DNA of 64,000 bases from Whitmania pigra (lineage: Eukaryota > Annelida > Clitellata > Hirudinida > Haemopidae). The stretch spans positions 645,001 to 709,000 of the forward strand of contig JAJTWR010000311.1 in NCBI GenBank assembly GCA_021613335.1, in the 5' to 3' direction. Below, one piece after another: positions 1 to 13,090 of the stretch (position 1 is its first letter; each line of letters begins with the position of its first letter). The notes under the pieces are model-generated. The model did not search any database. It saw nothing but the letters and a program-made list of their open reading frames with translations, and was not told where the DNA came from. Made by a program: the position numbers and the translations under genes.

Positions 1-430
1 AAATGTTAAACCTCTTTCTGATCGAAAGGTGTCGGGTTCGCAACCTGGCCTGGATTAATTTCTTCGGCTCTAATAACGTTGTCAATAAGCGAGGTTTAAT
101 GCCATCATCATCATCATCGTATACGATATAAATAGACTGCTATTTAAACAAGTACCTAGTTAAGCCCCTATAGAATTGAGATACTTCTAAAAATTGGCCA
201 CCATGCACAAACACAAACTCCTGTAGGCCTACAAAGAGGCAGACATACAAAAAGACATACAAAAAGAGGTACATCTGACCTATCATTTCGACCAACTCAA
301 TGGACCATGAGATTGTTCTTTGTGCGAGTAAAGGAGCTCCAGAGCCACTTCCACTTGTGCAAGAATTTTCCAGAAGTCCCTAAGTTATTTATAATTCTAT
401 GTAGAATGTATTATTTTGTATAATCAATAT

Positions 431-465
<35 letters not shown>

Positions 466-1372
466 TTACAAAATATTGATGTTGCTGTTGTTGTTGCTGT
501 TAATGCTGCGGTTGGTGTTAATGTTTGATGGATGAATGATGTTCTAAGAATGGATATATATATATATATGATGATGATGATAATAATAATAATAATGATG
601 ATGATAATAATAATAATAATAATGATGATGATAATAATAATAATGATAATAATAATGATAATAATAATGATAATGATAATATATATATATAATAGAATAT
701 ATTATCGACCATTTAAAGAGTATATTTTCAATTACGTATAAAAGTAACAAGTTGTCCGAATTCCTACAAGTGGCGGTAATAATAACATAACAACAACAAC
801 GACAACAACAACAATAATAATAAAATAATAATAATAATAATAATAATAATAATTTAGGTGTCGTTTTCGCAACCCGGTCTGCACTGCCAGAGAGTGTAAA
901 TAGTTCAAAGGGAATCTGACGCTATTTGTCCTAATTAAGTTATGATCAATTATCATTAATAAAATACTACTACTCTTATGTTATGCAATGATATATGGCG
1001 CTGTAGGGTATATGTAGTGCATTTAGATTTATAATATATTAAGAATTAATGCATAAATTACATTATTAAACATAATAAATAAAAACTAAAAATAAAAGAT
1101 AACAACAATAAAGCCTTGCGTAAACAATAATAAAATTGTTTATAATTATTTAATTCTTATCAACTCGAAGGATAATTGAGATGTAAATTCCAGCGTGGAT
1201 AAAACCTTGGCATAAAAAACGTAAAGTGCTTCTTCAACCGACAGCTTCAACTCCCCATTGAAACAACAACTCCTAATCTCAACTCACAAATTCCTGAGAT
1301 AATCCTCAAATCCCGAAAATAAGAATAATAAAAAATAAAGAAAACGAAAATAGGAATTTTTTTGAAACTCAC
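1..1372. repeat. AT-rich, microsatellite-rich flank; no exon found
   Basis: This stretch lies 3' of the last receptor exon on the minus strand. It holds an AT dinucleotide run near 428-465, a mixed ATG/ATA trinucleotide block at about 557-691 and an AAC/AAT block at about 781-853. The GS-box and kinase exons expected next for the type I receptor are not visible, so they must lie left of the window. Two short related sequences (about 28-52 and 858-882, both with GTGTCG and TTCGCAACC) look like fragments of one dispersed repeat. Confidence 0.6.
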
Positions 1373-1660
1373 CTTCAAAGTGCTGTCACCAATTTCAATG
1401 ATCTTCAACTCCCCAGCAGATTGAGAATTGGGTGAGTGGCACATGCTCGGGTGGCAGGTGGTCGGTTGGCAGGTGGTTGGGGAGGATCTCTTCACCATCC
1501 AGGTGTTGAGACTTTTTAATTTGCCTCGCGAGTGAACGAACCAAAACAGGAAGACGCCAACAAGTGTGAGCAACGTGAAGCCAATCAGGGCGTAAATGGT
1601 TTCGTGAAAGTGGGAACCTGTGGCGATGATGACGATGACGATGACGACGACGACGACGAC

Positions 1661-1706
<46 letters not shown>

Positions 1707-2790
1707 CTGATGATGATGATGATGATGATGTTGACGATGACGATGATGACGACGACGACGATGACAATGATGATGATGATAATGGCGCTAGTGATTGATA
1801 ATGGTGAAATGTTAACAGCACGTGTTCTCAATGTGCCACATGTGGTCCTGAAGAAAGTATTTTTAATATTTTATTTTTAAGAACTTGTTCCACCCACTTA
1901 AAAATCGTTGAATAAATTATTTCGCGTGGAATTCTGAGTTGATTTGTTGAATAAATTATTGACATTATTTCGCGTGGAATTCTGCGTTGAATTGGTGAAT
2001 AAATTATTGACATTATTTCGCAGTTCTGAATTTCCAAAGTTCCACCATTTGAAATCAAATCTGACAAATTCTCAGAAATAAAACAGAAGCATGAATGGCT
2101 TTAAGATGCGATCGGAAAACTCTCAACTCACCAAACTCTGAAGACTGATGTACGTCTTGAGGATGCTGATTGATCGGGTTTATTTGAGGCGACAAGTGCC
2201 TGTTGCAGTAGTCATGGGTGTTGCAACAAAGGATGGCAACAGACTCTTTTGAACCGACTCGACACGTCATGTGAGAATGTTCCATTCCTTCCAAGCATCC
2301 CATCGTCACGGTGACCTTGTGACCTTTCTTCACTACGGCGCTAAAACACTGTTTAAAGAAACAATTGGAGCTTCATGAGGTTGTTTATCATTGTAGTGAG
2401 GCTAATTTGGATGTTTCTAAAATTAAACATTTCTAAAATAAACTCTTAATTGTACAAATGTTCAATTAAATGAGGAAACTAAAATTATTACGATTGCTTT
2501 TAGCAATTTCTCCTTCACATTTTTCACAAATTATTTAAAAGAGAAATCAAATATTTAAATAAATGCCATTTTATAATATATGACCTACTAGATTACACAT
2601 TCAACACATAAGACATTAAATAATTAACATAATCTATTAATTAATTCGCAAAAGAGTCACAGACGCTCACAGTGGAGTTACTGAGGCAGAAATCCAACGT
2701 CTTTCCATCGCATCGATCCTGGAGAGGATCACACGCACATTTCAGTGGAAACGAGAATCCAGAGTTGCTGATCATTTCCATCTTCAAGTC
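1373..2790 (-). CDS. TGF-beta superfamily type I receptor, ALK2/Saxophone-like (partial: ectodomain and membrane exons)
   Basis: Three exons on the minus strand: 2790-2671, 2348-2132 and 1617-1373, joined in phases 0 and 1. The first two encode a cysteine-rich activin-receptor ectodomain: LKCACDP near the start, NSTCFSAVV across the junction, GCLEG, then the signature pair CCNTHDYCNRH that closes the three-finger fold. The third exon encodes one membrane helix (roughly IYALIGFTLLTLVGVFLFWF), a basic juxtamembrane stretch and ELKIIEIGDSTLK, which leads into the GS box. GDSTL is typical of ALK1/ALK2/Saxophone; BMPR1 has GESL and ALK5 has GTTL. Known role: a membrane serine/threonine kinase receptor for BMP/activin ligands that phosphorylates SMADs. 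The signal-peptide exon was not found upstream, and the GS box and kinase lie beyond the left edge. The family is secure; the ALK2 assignment is moderate. Confidence 0.86.
1621..1795. repeat. GAT/GAC trinucleotide microsatellite inside a receptor intron
   Basis: About 175 bases of imperfect ATG/ATGACG trinucleotides. On the minus strand it reads TCA/TCG and runs right up to the acceptor CAG (1618-1620) of the membrane-segment exon. It therefore occupies the place where a pyrimidine tract would normally be. Confidence 0.9.
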
Positions 2791-3694
2791 CTACATGCTG
2801 AGGGAATCATTCAATGAATATTCATTATATATATTATATATATATAATATTATATATAATATTCAATATATATTCATTTAATATGCTTATTATTATATCA
2901 TTATATTTTCATTCGCTATATTCATTCAAAGTTCATCATTCACCTGATAACATTCCAGCCATCTCTTATACGTTGTTGTGTTAATGGTAGTTTGATTGAA
3001 AATATCAAATAAAAAAATTAAAATAACAAACACGTAATAATAATAATAATTACACAAACAAATAAAACCAACAATAATAATACTTCTAATAATAATAATG
3101 ACAACAACAACAATAAAAATATTAATGTTTATGTTAACATCAACACTATCATTATTACTATTAATAAAAGTGATAGCAACAGCAACAACAACAATAATAA
3201 TAATAATAGAATCCAGCAATAACTCAGGTAATCCTTGAAATTCAGTTCTAATTAACTTGGACCACTCGAAAGCGATCATCGTAACACAACACTGCTCATC
3301 ATCATCGTCGTCGTCGTCGTCACCATCGTCATCATCATCATCATCATCATCATCGTCGTCATCATCGTCGTCATCATCGTCGTCATCATCGTCATCATAA
3401 TGGTGACTACGACGGTGATAATGATCCGAACATGATTGGCAGTTGTTCGAATGGAGGCATTCAACTCGATATTAAATGCTCAATTGGCCAATAATTCAAA
3501 AAAACAAAACAATAAAAGAGAGACATGCGCAAGAAGAAAAAGAAGTGATGAATAATCATGAGGAGTCATTTGAATATTGATGAGGATAACCTAACTGTCT
3601 CATCAACCTTTCAAAAAATAGGTCAAAACTATGGAAACATAATTATCCGAGGACTGGCTGGATGGGTGGTGAACGAACATGTACTTCACCTGGA

Positions 3695-3725
<31 letters not shown>

Positions 3726-4288
3726 CTTTTAATTTTTACAGTTGAAATTATTTCATGCTTTACGCACAAAATAGGAATTGTGATTGTAAAAGCGGTTAAG
3801 TCTTTAAGAAGCAATAGCAACATTGACTGTTGTTGTTGTTTGTAATCATTTTTATCACCTCTGCCAACATTAGCCTCTCATAAATTTCTTGTTGAGTCAT
3901 CAGCAGATGAAGTGCCGCAGAAAATTAAAATTGGTGATGAAAGAAATTTGAACTTGAAATTGAAAATGTAATTAAAACTTTGGAATTGACATTAGAAGAT
4001 GAATGAATTATTTAATTAATTATTGTAAATCACACTCTTGTGATATATAAATGAATGAATGGATGGATGAGTAAATAGACAATAAGGAATAATAACAATT
4101 TTAAATCCATGCAGTTAATAAAGATCGGAAGAATATTCTTCCATGGCATTCATCAGCATGACTTGATAACACGTCGTGAAGCAATTAAAACGCCAAGAGG
4201 ATACAAAAGGACAGAACAGGACAATAGGACAGGTGTGAAGTGTGAAGAGATGAACGTTGATTAATAACACCACTGTGGAATAAAACTT
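2791..4288. repeat. Gene-poor region with AT, AAT and ATC/GTC microsatellites
   Basis: AT-rich sequence at 2820-2885 is nearly palindromic. AAT/AAC trinucleotides are scattered over 3030-3215, an ATC/GTC block runs at about 3296-3398, and an ATG run sits at 3697-3724. No convincing exon was found, although a signal-peptide exon of the receptor could be hidden here. Confidence 0.6.
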
Positions 4289-4524
<236 letters not shown>

Positions 4525-4590
4525 ACACCCATATTCACTCTTCATTAAGTTATTCATTCATCAATCCTTCCATTCATCCATCCTCCCATC

Positions 4591-4656
4591 TGCATGTCAA
4601 TCCACCTATCCGTCCATCCACCCATTCGCCCATCCATCCACCCATCCATCCACACA
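4591..4656. repeat. CATC-type tetranucleotide repeat
   Basis: Imperfect CCATC/CATC units. Similar CATC-rich stretches recur at about 6955-7035. Confidence 0.85.
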
Positions 4657-4924
4657 TATTTTATACATATTTTTTTTAATTCACCAGATCGACGTACAAT
4701 CAGAGTGTCACATTGCGTGACATCATCACGTGTCATAAATAAAATATTTAGCGGGATATCGAAATCTCATAAATATTAATGAGTTCACGTTCTCACATAA
4801 ATTATGCCCATTCATCGACAGAGTGCATTGATCGATTGAAAGCATTTCTAACTCACTTCTACCATGAATTCAATCGAAGCATGAATTCATTTAAAACATT
4901 TTACGTGTTCATGCACTTTCATTT

Positions 4925-5235
4925 AATGAATGAATGAATGAATGAATGAATGAATGAATGAATGAATGAATGAATGAATGAATGAATGAATGAATGAATG
5001 AATGAATGAATGAATGAATGAATGAATGAATGAATGAATGAATGAATGAATGAATGAATGAATGAATGAATGAATGAATGAATGAATGAATGAATGAATG
5101 AATGAATGAATGAATGATGAATGAATGAATGAATGAATGAATGAATGAATGAATGAATGAATGAATGAATGAATGAATGAATGAATGAATGAATGAATGA
5201 ATGAATGAATGAATGAATGAATGAATGAATGAATG
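4925..5235. repeat. TGAA tetranucleotide microsatellite (~311 bp, ~77 units)
   Basis: A nearly perfect AATG/TGAA array with a single one-base deletion near 5117 that shifts the register. The uniformity suggests recent expansion or active gene-conversion-like homogenisation. Confidence 0.98.
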
Positions 5236-5944
5236 GAATAAAATCTTCAACACCTTGTCATGATTTGAAATTTGATGGTCCCGTGATCGATGGTTTGTTC
5301 ATGTTTTGGAGGACACTTTGTCAAGCCATCAGAATAAATGTCTACTATAAACTACAATAATAAAGGGTTACCTTTTAATTATTAATAAATTATTAGTATC
5401 ATTATTATTATTTATTACTATAGATGTTATTATTTATAAGATGAAATCTTATAAGTTAATGTTAATTATTAAAATAAAATTTTGATTAATTAATTATTCA
5501 ATAATTAATGATCGATCTGGAGTAAGGTGTATATTAAACATGATTCGAAAGCACATCATTATCAAATCTACAGAATAATTTCAGGTTGTTTCGATTAATT
5601 TTAAATATCTCATTTAACCTCAATATTATCTGAATTAATTCAATTAATTTCATTAGAATTAATGAAAGCATTAATGCTGCACATCAACTTCATTTCAAAG
5701 TTGTGTCAAAACAAGAGTTCAAACAAGTCCACTGATGAGGAGTGAAATTGAGTCGAAATATTTGTAAACGAAGGAATGTCACGAGGTGATAAAATTCCAT
5801 AAAATAAAGGAATTTCCAGTTGAGCGATTGAACGGTTGAGGGATGAACTGAAGAAAGTGCTGAAAGAAACGAGGTGACAGGGAGGTGACATGACACGTAG
5901 AGCACAGGTGCGAAGGAAGCTGTCGTGTATAATAAGAACACCTG

Positions 5945-6192
5945 ATATTATATTATATTATATTATATTATATTATATTAGATTATATTATATTATATTA
6001 TATTATTATATTATATTATATTATATTATATTATATATTATATTATATTATATTATATTATATTATATTATATTATTATATTATATTATATTATATTATA
6101 TTATATTATATTATATTATATTATATTATATTAATTATATTATATTATATTATATTATATTATATTATATTATATTATATTATATTATATTA
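5945..6192. repeat. TTATA pentanucleotide microsatellite (~248 bp)
   Basis: Tandem TATAT/TATTA pentamers with a few single-unit interruptions, very low GC. Confidence 0.97.
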
Positions 6193-7284
6193 AGCTCACC
6201 TGCTTTCAATCATTCACGACGTGAAACAATTAACAGCTTTTCAGCTTTCAACTTTCACATTTCATTCGAATTTATCCCATTTTACTTTTCACTTGTTCTT
6301 TCGACCGAATCCACAGAGTGCTCGTTGCCATGACAACCGCATTTAGTTTTGTTTTTGGATTTCAAACCAAAGCAGATTTTTTAAAAAGAAAAAGGAGCTA
6401 AAGGTAATGGTGTCTAAGTGAGGTAAAGTTAATTGGCTGAACTTGTGTGATTGAAATGCATGATTGAGCTTGTATGATTGGATTGATTGATTGAAGTGCA
6501 TGATCGAACTGATTGAAATGATTGAAGACAACAAATCATTCATACCTAAATAGGTTAACTTTCCCATGCATCATCATCATCATCATCATACTGGCGTCAT
6601 TATCATCATCATCACCTCTCATAGTTTATAATCACATCTGCCAACATTAGTCTCTCAAAAATTTTTAATCAAAACTAATTTTTAGCACCTAGCAGCTTTA
6701 AAGAAATGTTTCCGAAAAAACAAACATGGATTTAAAATACGTGCAAATAATAATTCATAATAATCATCACGTAAATAATAAAAATTATAGTAATAATCAT
6801 CATCATCATAACGAGCCATGTTATTAATTAATATTTATTTTTAGAAACAAAACATTTTGTCAGTCCCTATCTTTTCATCTTGTAAGTTATTCCTCAAAAG
6901 TAAATTCAACTTTTAAATTATTTCTAATTTTTTATCCTTCTATTTTTTTAAACTCATCCATCCATTCATACATCCATCCATCCATTCATCCATCCATCCA
7001 TTCATTCATCCATCCATCCATGAATCTATCCATCCATCCATTTAGCATTTCTTTTGAATCTTCCTGTCCTTCAATGCTTCCTCCGAGAACAAATAGCCAT
7101 TTTGTTTCTCTTCAGTTTCCGGACAAACCCATTTCTGACGAACCAACATTCCACCGGACGATGAACTTTACAACGAAAGCAAAAAGTCGAGAAGCTTTCG
7201 TTGTTATAATATTTTAGAGTTTCTTGAAAGGAAAGCAGGAAGTAATTTCAAACTTCGATAAAAAAATAATTAAAAATAATTACG
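6193..7284. other. Intergenic sequence, no gene recognised
   Basis: Contains short ATC repeats (6568-6620) and a CATC-rich block (6955-7035). No splice-bounded exon or RNA gene was seen. Confidence 0.5.
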
Positions 7285-7552
7285 TGTTTTACATGTTGTT
7301 AGATGTTGTTACATGTGTTACATGCTGTTACATGTTGTTACATGTTGTTACATGTGTTACATGCTGATACATGTTGTTACATGTGTTACATGTTGTTACA
7401 TGTGTTACATGCTGTTACATGTGTTACATGTTGTTACATGTTGTTACATGTTGTCACATGTGTCACATGCTGTTACATGTTGTTACATGTGTTACATATG
7501 TTACATGTTGTTACATGTGTTACATATGTTACATGTTGTTACATGTTGTTAT
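7285..7552. repeat. ACATGT-centred minisatellite
   Basis: About 270 bases of alternating units of the type TTACATGTG and TTACATGTTG, each carrying the palindrome ACATGT. Unit length switches between about 8 and 10 bases, so it is a compound array rather than a simple microsatellite. Confidence 0.93.
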
Positions 7553-7789
7553 AAAGGATGAAGTTGTAACTTGTTTCTCCATGAAACAATAACAAATTGT
7601 GAGCTTGCATAGGAAATAAAATATTATGCAATGAAACACGAACTTCATTTCCTCATTTCTTCATCCACCTTCATTCCTTCATTCCAAAGTCAAAATATTC
7701 TACCCACGTTTTTCAACACAACAACTGACTAAAAAAGGCTTCAGGTTGTCATCGGTCTCGGTGAATTATAGCAATGAGGTTGAAACATT

Positions 7790-7935
7790 ATACCATTCAA
7801 TCACTCCACTCAATCACTTCTTTCAATCACTTCATTCAGTCACTTCATTCAATTACTCCATTCAATCACTTCATACAATCACTTCATTCAATCACCTCAT
7901 TCAATTACTCCATTCAACCACTTCATTCAATCGGA
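7790..7935. repeat. CATTCAATCACTT-type minisatellite
   Basis: Degenerate 10-13 base units built from ATTCAATCACTTC or ATTCAATTACTCC, about a dozen copies. Confidence 0.85.
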
Positions 7936-8033
7936 TCAATCAATTGAAGTATATCACTGTAAATAAATAATTTTTCGAAATATAATTTTGGACGTTTAAA
8001 AACGCCAAACCATGTACATCACTCCATAAGGAC

Positions 8034-8264
<231 letters not shown>

Positions 8265-9658
8265 AGTGCTGGAGATGGTGATGATGGCGCCGCCTCGGCT
8301 ACTCAAAGCGATTAATTGTTCGGGTTAAATGGTTATTTACATGGTTTGATGAGTCGACTGAGCATATTAATTACGCATATTAATTAAGCATGTCAATTAT
8401 TTGCATGTTAACAACAACTTCTCTTTAAAATGCCTCAACGATCTTTCAAGTTATCCTAATTTGATCTACTTCATCATCATCGTCGTCATCATCATCGTCG
8501 TCGTCATCATCATCATCATCATCAACAACAACAACATCAGCAATATCATCATTCTTTTCAAATATCGAAATCAGTCGACAAATGAGAGATGTTGTTAATT
8601 TACGACTGATTAATTATTCATGAGGCCAATTAGGTCTGCCGAGCGTAACACAAACCGTTTGAGGTCATACATCAGCTTAAATGTTGCTCACGAGGCTATC
8701 GGGGTCATAGGTTGACCTCATTATAACATCATTGTATGGAATTTCAGCAGTCGTATATTTTATTAATGTCACTGAATCATTGAAAATAAAATAAAGCACG
8801 AAAAATATCTTTAAAAAAAATATTTGTTGAAATTAAATAAAATTTAACTTATTTAGTAAAACTTCACCCACTTGGAGCATCAAAAACTCAAGATTAAACA
8901 GAACAGAAGAAAGGCCAGCTTAAGAATATTTTGTCCATTTAAGTTAACTTTGGAACGACCAATGACATCGAATGAACAGAACAATGCTCAGCGCAATTGG
9001 CCCGCAATTCATTGACTAATTATAGCAGCCAATGATGACTTGAATTAATCGCATTGAAATACTCGCTGAACTTTCTCAAGGCATTGTAAAGGAATGTTCC
9101 ATTGATGTCTGTAATTGGTTAATTGTAATTAATCATAATAATAATAATAATATTAATATTAATAATATCACTAACTATAATAATTCATAATATATCACAA
9201 TATTAATTAAGTGTTAATAATAATCGAGCAATTGTAGTCGTTTATCGGCTTATTTATTCGATATTGTTGCACTGTGCGCCTTACTGTACGAGTTGCCCCA
9301 GAAAAGAGTGAATGAAATGAAAAAAAAGAGAATTTACTTAAAAACGTGTGAAGGAGGAGTCAAGTTCAATCAGTAAATCCACCCAAATAGAATCGTAAAC
9401 GAGTGCAATGTAATCACGTACACTCTTAATCGCATACACACACTTAAACACGCACACCTAGTTAAACACATACCTTATCCAGTAATTGGCCATTATCACA
9501 CAACTAATTTAAACAACAACAACAACGTTGGACCGGCAAAGTTGTTCGGCACATCGGAGCCATCTGTTACTTATAAGCTTGTAAGGTCTGAGAGATGCAC
9601 GCTCGGAAGCGCATTGAATGAATGCTAAGAGAAGGTAATAGATGAATAGATGTGGATC
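8265..9658. other. Intergenic sequence, no gene recognised
   Basis: AT-rich with an ATC/GTC block at about 8472-8524 and short ATA runs near 9135-9170. No exon or RNA gene could be supported. Confidence 0.5.
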
Positions 9659-9659
9659 T

Positions 9660-9845
9660 ATTGGATGAGTGAATGGATGAATGAATGAATGAATTGATGG
9701 GTTTAAGCTTGGATGAGTTGGATGAATGGATGGATGGGTTCATGCATGGATGAGTTGAATGAATGAATGGATGGGTTCATGCATGGATGAGTTGGATGAA
9801 TGGATCGATAGGTTTGTGCATGGATGAGTTGAATGAATGGGTGAC
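9660..9845. repeat. GGATGA-based higher-order tandem repeat
   Basis: GGATGAATGAATGG-type tetranucleotides organised into longer units of about 46-48 bases, each with the phrase GGTTCATGCATGGATGAGTT or a close variant. Three to four long units are visible. Confidence 0.85.
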
Positions 9846-10003
9846 CAGGTAAAGAAGTTTTTATAAGTAAAAATGAATGCAATGAAAATTGAGAAAAAAA
9901 CAAAGGATGATCTCGAATAATTTTCGTTAGAAACTGCAATTTATCAACTCAACACCGAGTGGAACAATGAACGTGTTTTGTTTATGTCGGTGACGAGGTC
10001 GAG

Positions 10004-10138
10004 GTCGATTATGATAACGATGACGGTGAAGTCGATTATGATAATGATGACGGTGAAGTCGATTATGATAATGATGACGGTGTAGTCGATTATGATAATG
10101 ATGACGGTGAAATCGATTATGATGACGATGACGGTGAT
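10004..10138 (+). repeat. Five 27-bp tandem units with an open acidic frame
   Basis: Five units of 27 bases starting GTCGATTATGATAA. In one plus-strand frame each encodes VDYDNDDGE with small changes, and that frame stays open from 9971 to the stop at 10253-10255. The period is a multiple of three and third-position changes are mostly silent or conservative. There is no ATG, so it would have to be an internal exon or a chance frame. Confidence 0.8.
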
Positions 10139-10384
10139 GACAAAGTCCTTTATGATAATGATGGAAATCGATTTGTCCTCGTACGACGAGGCGACGGTAA
10201 AACTTTATTCATTCACAGCTCCGTCAGTCGTTCAGGAAAGGAGGAGAGGAAGTGAAGAATTAATAACTGGAAGACAAATTGAGTCAACGACTTTCGGCCT
10301 CGGGGAACAAAGAATTTCAAACGATGCCTGAACACGTGCTAACAAGATGAACAGTCTGGGCTTTGTCTTCCTCACGGACCACTG

Positions 10385-10545
10385 TTATGAATGATGGATG
10401 GATGTTGTTGGGATGAAGGAATGAATTGATGGGTGAATGGATGAATTGACGGGTGGATGGATAAATTGATAGGTGGATGGATGAATTGGTGGGTAGATGG
10501 ATGTTTGATAAATGAATGAATGGATGGTAGGCGTTGAATGAATGA
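10385..10545. repeat. GGATGGATGAATTGA-type imperfect tandem repeat
   Basis: Imperfect 20-24 base units of GGTGGATGGATGAATTGATG type, related in base content to the array at 9660-9845. Confidence 0.75.
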
Positions 10546-12969
10546 ATGGGGAATCGGTAAATGACGGATATTTGTGATTGATAATAATGGATGTTCTGAG
10601 GAGCGATGGATAGAACAAAGAAAGTAAGAAACGTTCGAAAGTCTCCAGTGAATTCACGTGCCTCGCCGATGATTGAGAAAGTGAAACCTGACCAGGTGCT
10701 AAGCAGCAGGTGCTAGAAATTTCTAAAACTTTTTCTCCAGAAGTTCGTAACTTGTTTTCCACGTGGGAGGTTTTGAGTATTTCTAGATGGTGACGCGTTG
10801 AAGATAATTGGTGGACGGATGATTGATTAACGATGATTGATGCTCGGAATAATGTGCGCCTTGTGCCTTGGGTGATGTTTTTGTCTTAATCAGAAGCCTA
10901 ATTTGGAAAACGATTGTGAAATTAATTGGAAGCACATGCGCATGTCCTCAGGCATTCTCATGACTCATGACGATTGACTCGACAAATACAACCGCCACGT
11001 ACATCTTGCTGAATGCTTGAAGGACGCAACAACAAATGACGATGATGACGACGATGAGGAATGGTCTTGAAATAAAAAAAAAAAGTCGTACTTCCATCTT
11101 TTCATCGATGGACTAAAATTTCATGTGGAACATCGATAAGTGTCGGCAGATATCGATCTAATAACGGTGTATCACTCATGCAACCATCCACTTAACTTAA
11201 ATAATTGTTCAATGGTTCAATGGTTACTCGGATTATCTTAAAACTTTCACTTGATTAAAAGCCTCAAGAAGTTAAGAAATGAAAGCTGCTGAGATTCACG
11301 TGAGGTGAAGTCATCAAAATAAACGAGCAGTTGGTATTACCTCCTTATGAATATGCATCGTTGATCGCTTGCGTGATTTTACGCAACTTGGAATTTTACC
11401 GATCGGAGATGTTTAAAAGGGTTTGAATTCAATAAAGCGATGGTTTTTGATTTTTTGAATACTAACAAGGTCGATAATGCACTTTAAAAAGATTAACTTG
11501 GAAGACCAAGTAAATGATTTCTTATCAAAGTAGCAAAAACTATAAAATATATTTAAATGCATTTAAAACGCTATGCCGTTTGTTAAAGGTGGCAACAGCA
11601 AAGACTGGTTGTAACGGAATTCGATGGAACAATTCCAGCAGCAATTCTCTTCAAAATAAAAGTCTGGAGCGTGGAACGTTCCAGTTGAACGACTTGAATG
11701 GTATTTCAAATGCTTAATTTCAAATGGATTGATTTTCACCTGCCTTCAAACAACCAGGTAAAAATTCACATTTCTCGATAAAGAAAATGAAGAAGAAAAG
11801 GAGACAAAGGAGGATTATAAAATGTAAATTGGCAAGATTTTAAGTTATGCAATTATTTAAAGTAATTAAATTAAATAATGAGCATAAATATTAGGTTTCT
11901 CTTCTTTATGCTGGATATTGTGCTGTCCTATTATGTGCATGTTGACATGTGGAAGAGAGTTGTCAGTTGACGAACTGGAAGATGATCCATTCTATCCGTG
12001 CTACTACAAAACATGAAAGGATTCTGGATTTGATGATATTTTATTTCAACAAGTGGAAGAATCACCAAATATTCCCACCAACAGCATGGTTAAAGTGCAA
12101 GTAATAAAATGCATGGCCGTGTGCATCCATTCGTTCAGATTGCCACCTTGACAGTTTTTAATCTAATAGTCAAATGCGCATCTGTATGCGTTTATTTTAT
12201 TTTATTTAAAATTATATATTTTAAGAATTAAAAAAAACTTTCATTTGGTCCGATTGATGTGATTTAAGTTATTTTAAATCTATTGTTGGTAAAAATGTAC
12301 TCAAATAATTTATGTTTGAATTTTCGAAATAAAGAAAACATAAAATTTAGAGTGAAAATATTTTTTAAAAATTCTCAACCAAGAAAATTTATTTGTATAT
12401 TGTTATGTGTCATAGATCACCCTAGCATGTCAATTACAAATTAAATAGCAATTTTCTAGAGCTCATATTTAAACTTTATAAGATGAAAGTGTTAACATTT
12501 TAAAATAAGGTTTCTTTAGATTAATTTATAAATTTTGAGTTCGAAATGACTATGTTTGTATGTTCCAAGTTTAAAGAGGTTTCAATTTGTGATATAATCA
12601 ATTTCAATTAAATAAAATAATAACTTAAACTCAAACTGAATATGAACTGAAATTTAAAAAAATATATATATAAACATTAATGTTTCATTAATACTTCATA
12701 ACGATTGCTTGGATAATAATTTACTCTACTTGAGTAGACACTTCACTAATATTTATCATAATTTAATTATTTTTGTATTACATATAAAATTTTAAAATTT
12801 ATTTTTATCAACTTTTATTAGATTTATGACATATCAAAATTTTATTTAGATTTTTTACAAATTACTGAATATTTATTTTTAAAATATCTAAATAAATATT
12901 AATTATTATTAAATATTTAATATTTTAAATACAATTCTGTTAAACTTATTTTTTTAATTTAAATCTTTG
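10546..12969. other. Intergenic sequence, no gene recognised
   Basis: AT-rich, increasingly so after 12180, with no repeat array and no exon that I could support. A short open frame at 11514-11717 has no recognisable homology. Confidence 0.5.
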
Positions 12970-13020
12970 CCTCTTCCTAACCTCAGAGCAACATTCGTTC
13001 CTTCTGTCGGTTCCTCGTGT
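12970..13020 (+). promoter_or_regulatory. Possible 5'-TOP start and first exon of a snoRNA host transcript
   Basis: The pyrimidine run CCTCTTCC at 12970-12977 follows an AT-rich stretch and lies about 115 bases before the first snoRNA. Snoring host genes of animals typically start at a C inside such a 5'-terminal oligopyrimidine tract. A GT (CTCGT|GTATGG) near 13019 could be a donor. No protein frame is apparent. This is inference from context. Confidence 0.3.
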
Positions 13021-13090
13021 ATGGGATTTGGTTCGCTGCTGTTTGGTTTCTAGAGATGTAAAAGTTGTTATATGTATCGTTCTTTATGTT

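Noticed and set aside
28..882. tRNA B-box-like sequence GGTTCGCAACC near 38 and a similar one near 868
   Set aside because: No cloverleaf or A box at the right distance; more likely a dispersed repeat fragment.
4909..5253. Minus-strand frame of HSFI repeats
   Set aside because: Pure translation of the TGAA array; a 4-base unit read in a 12-base cycle stays open by chance.
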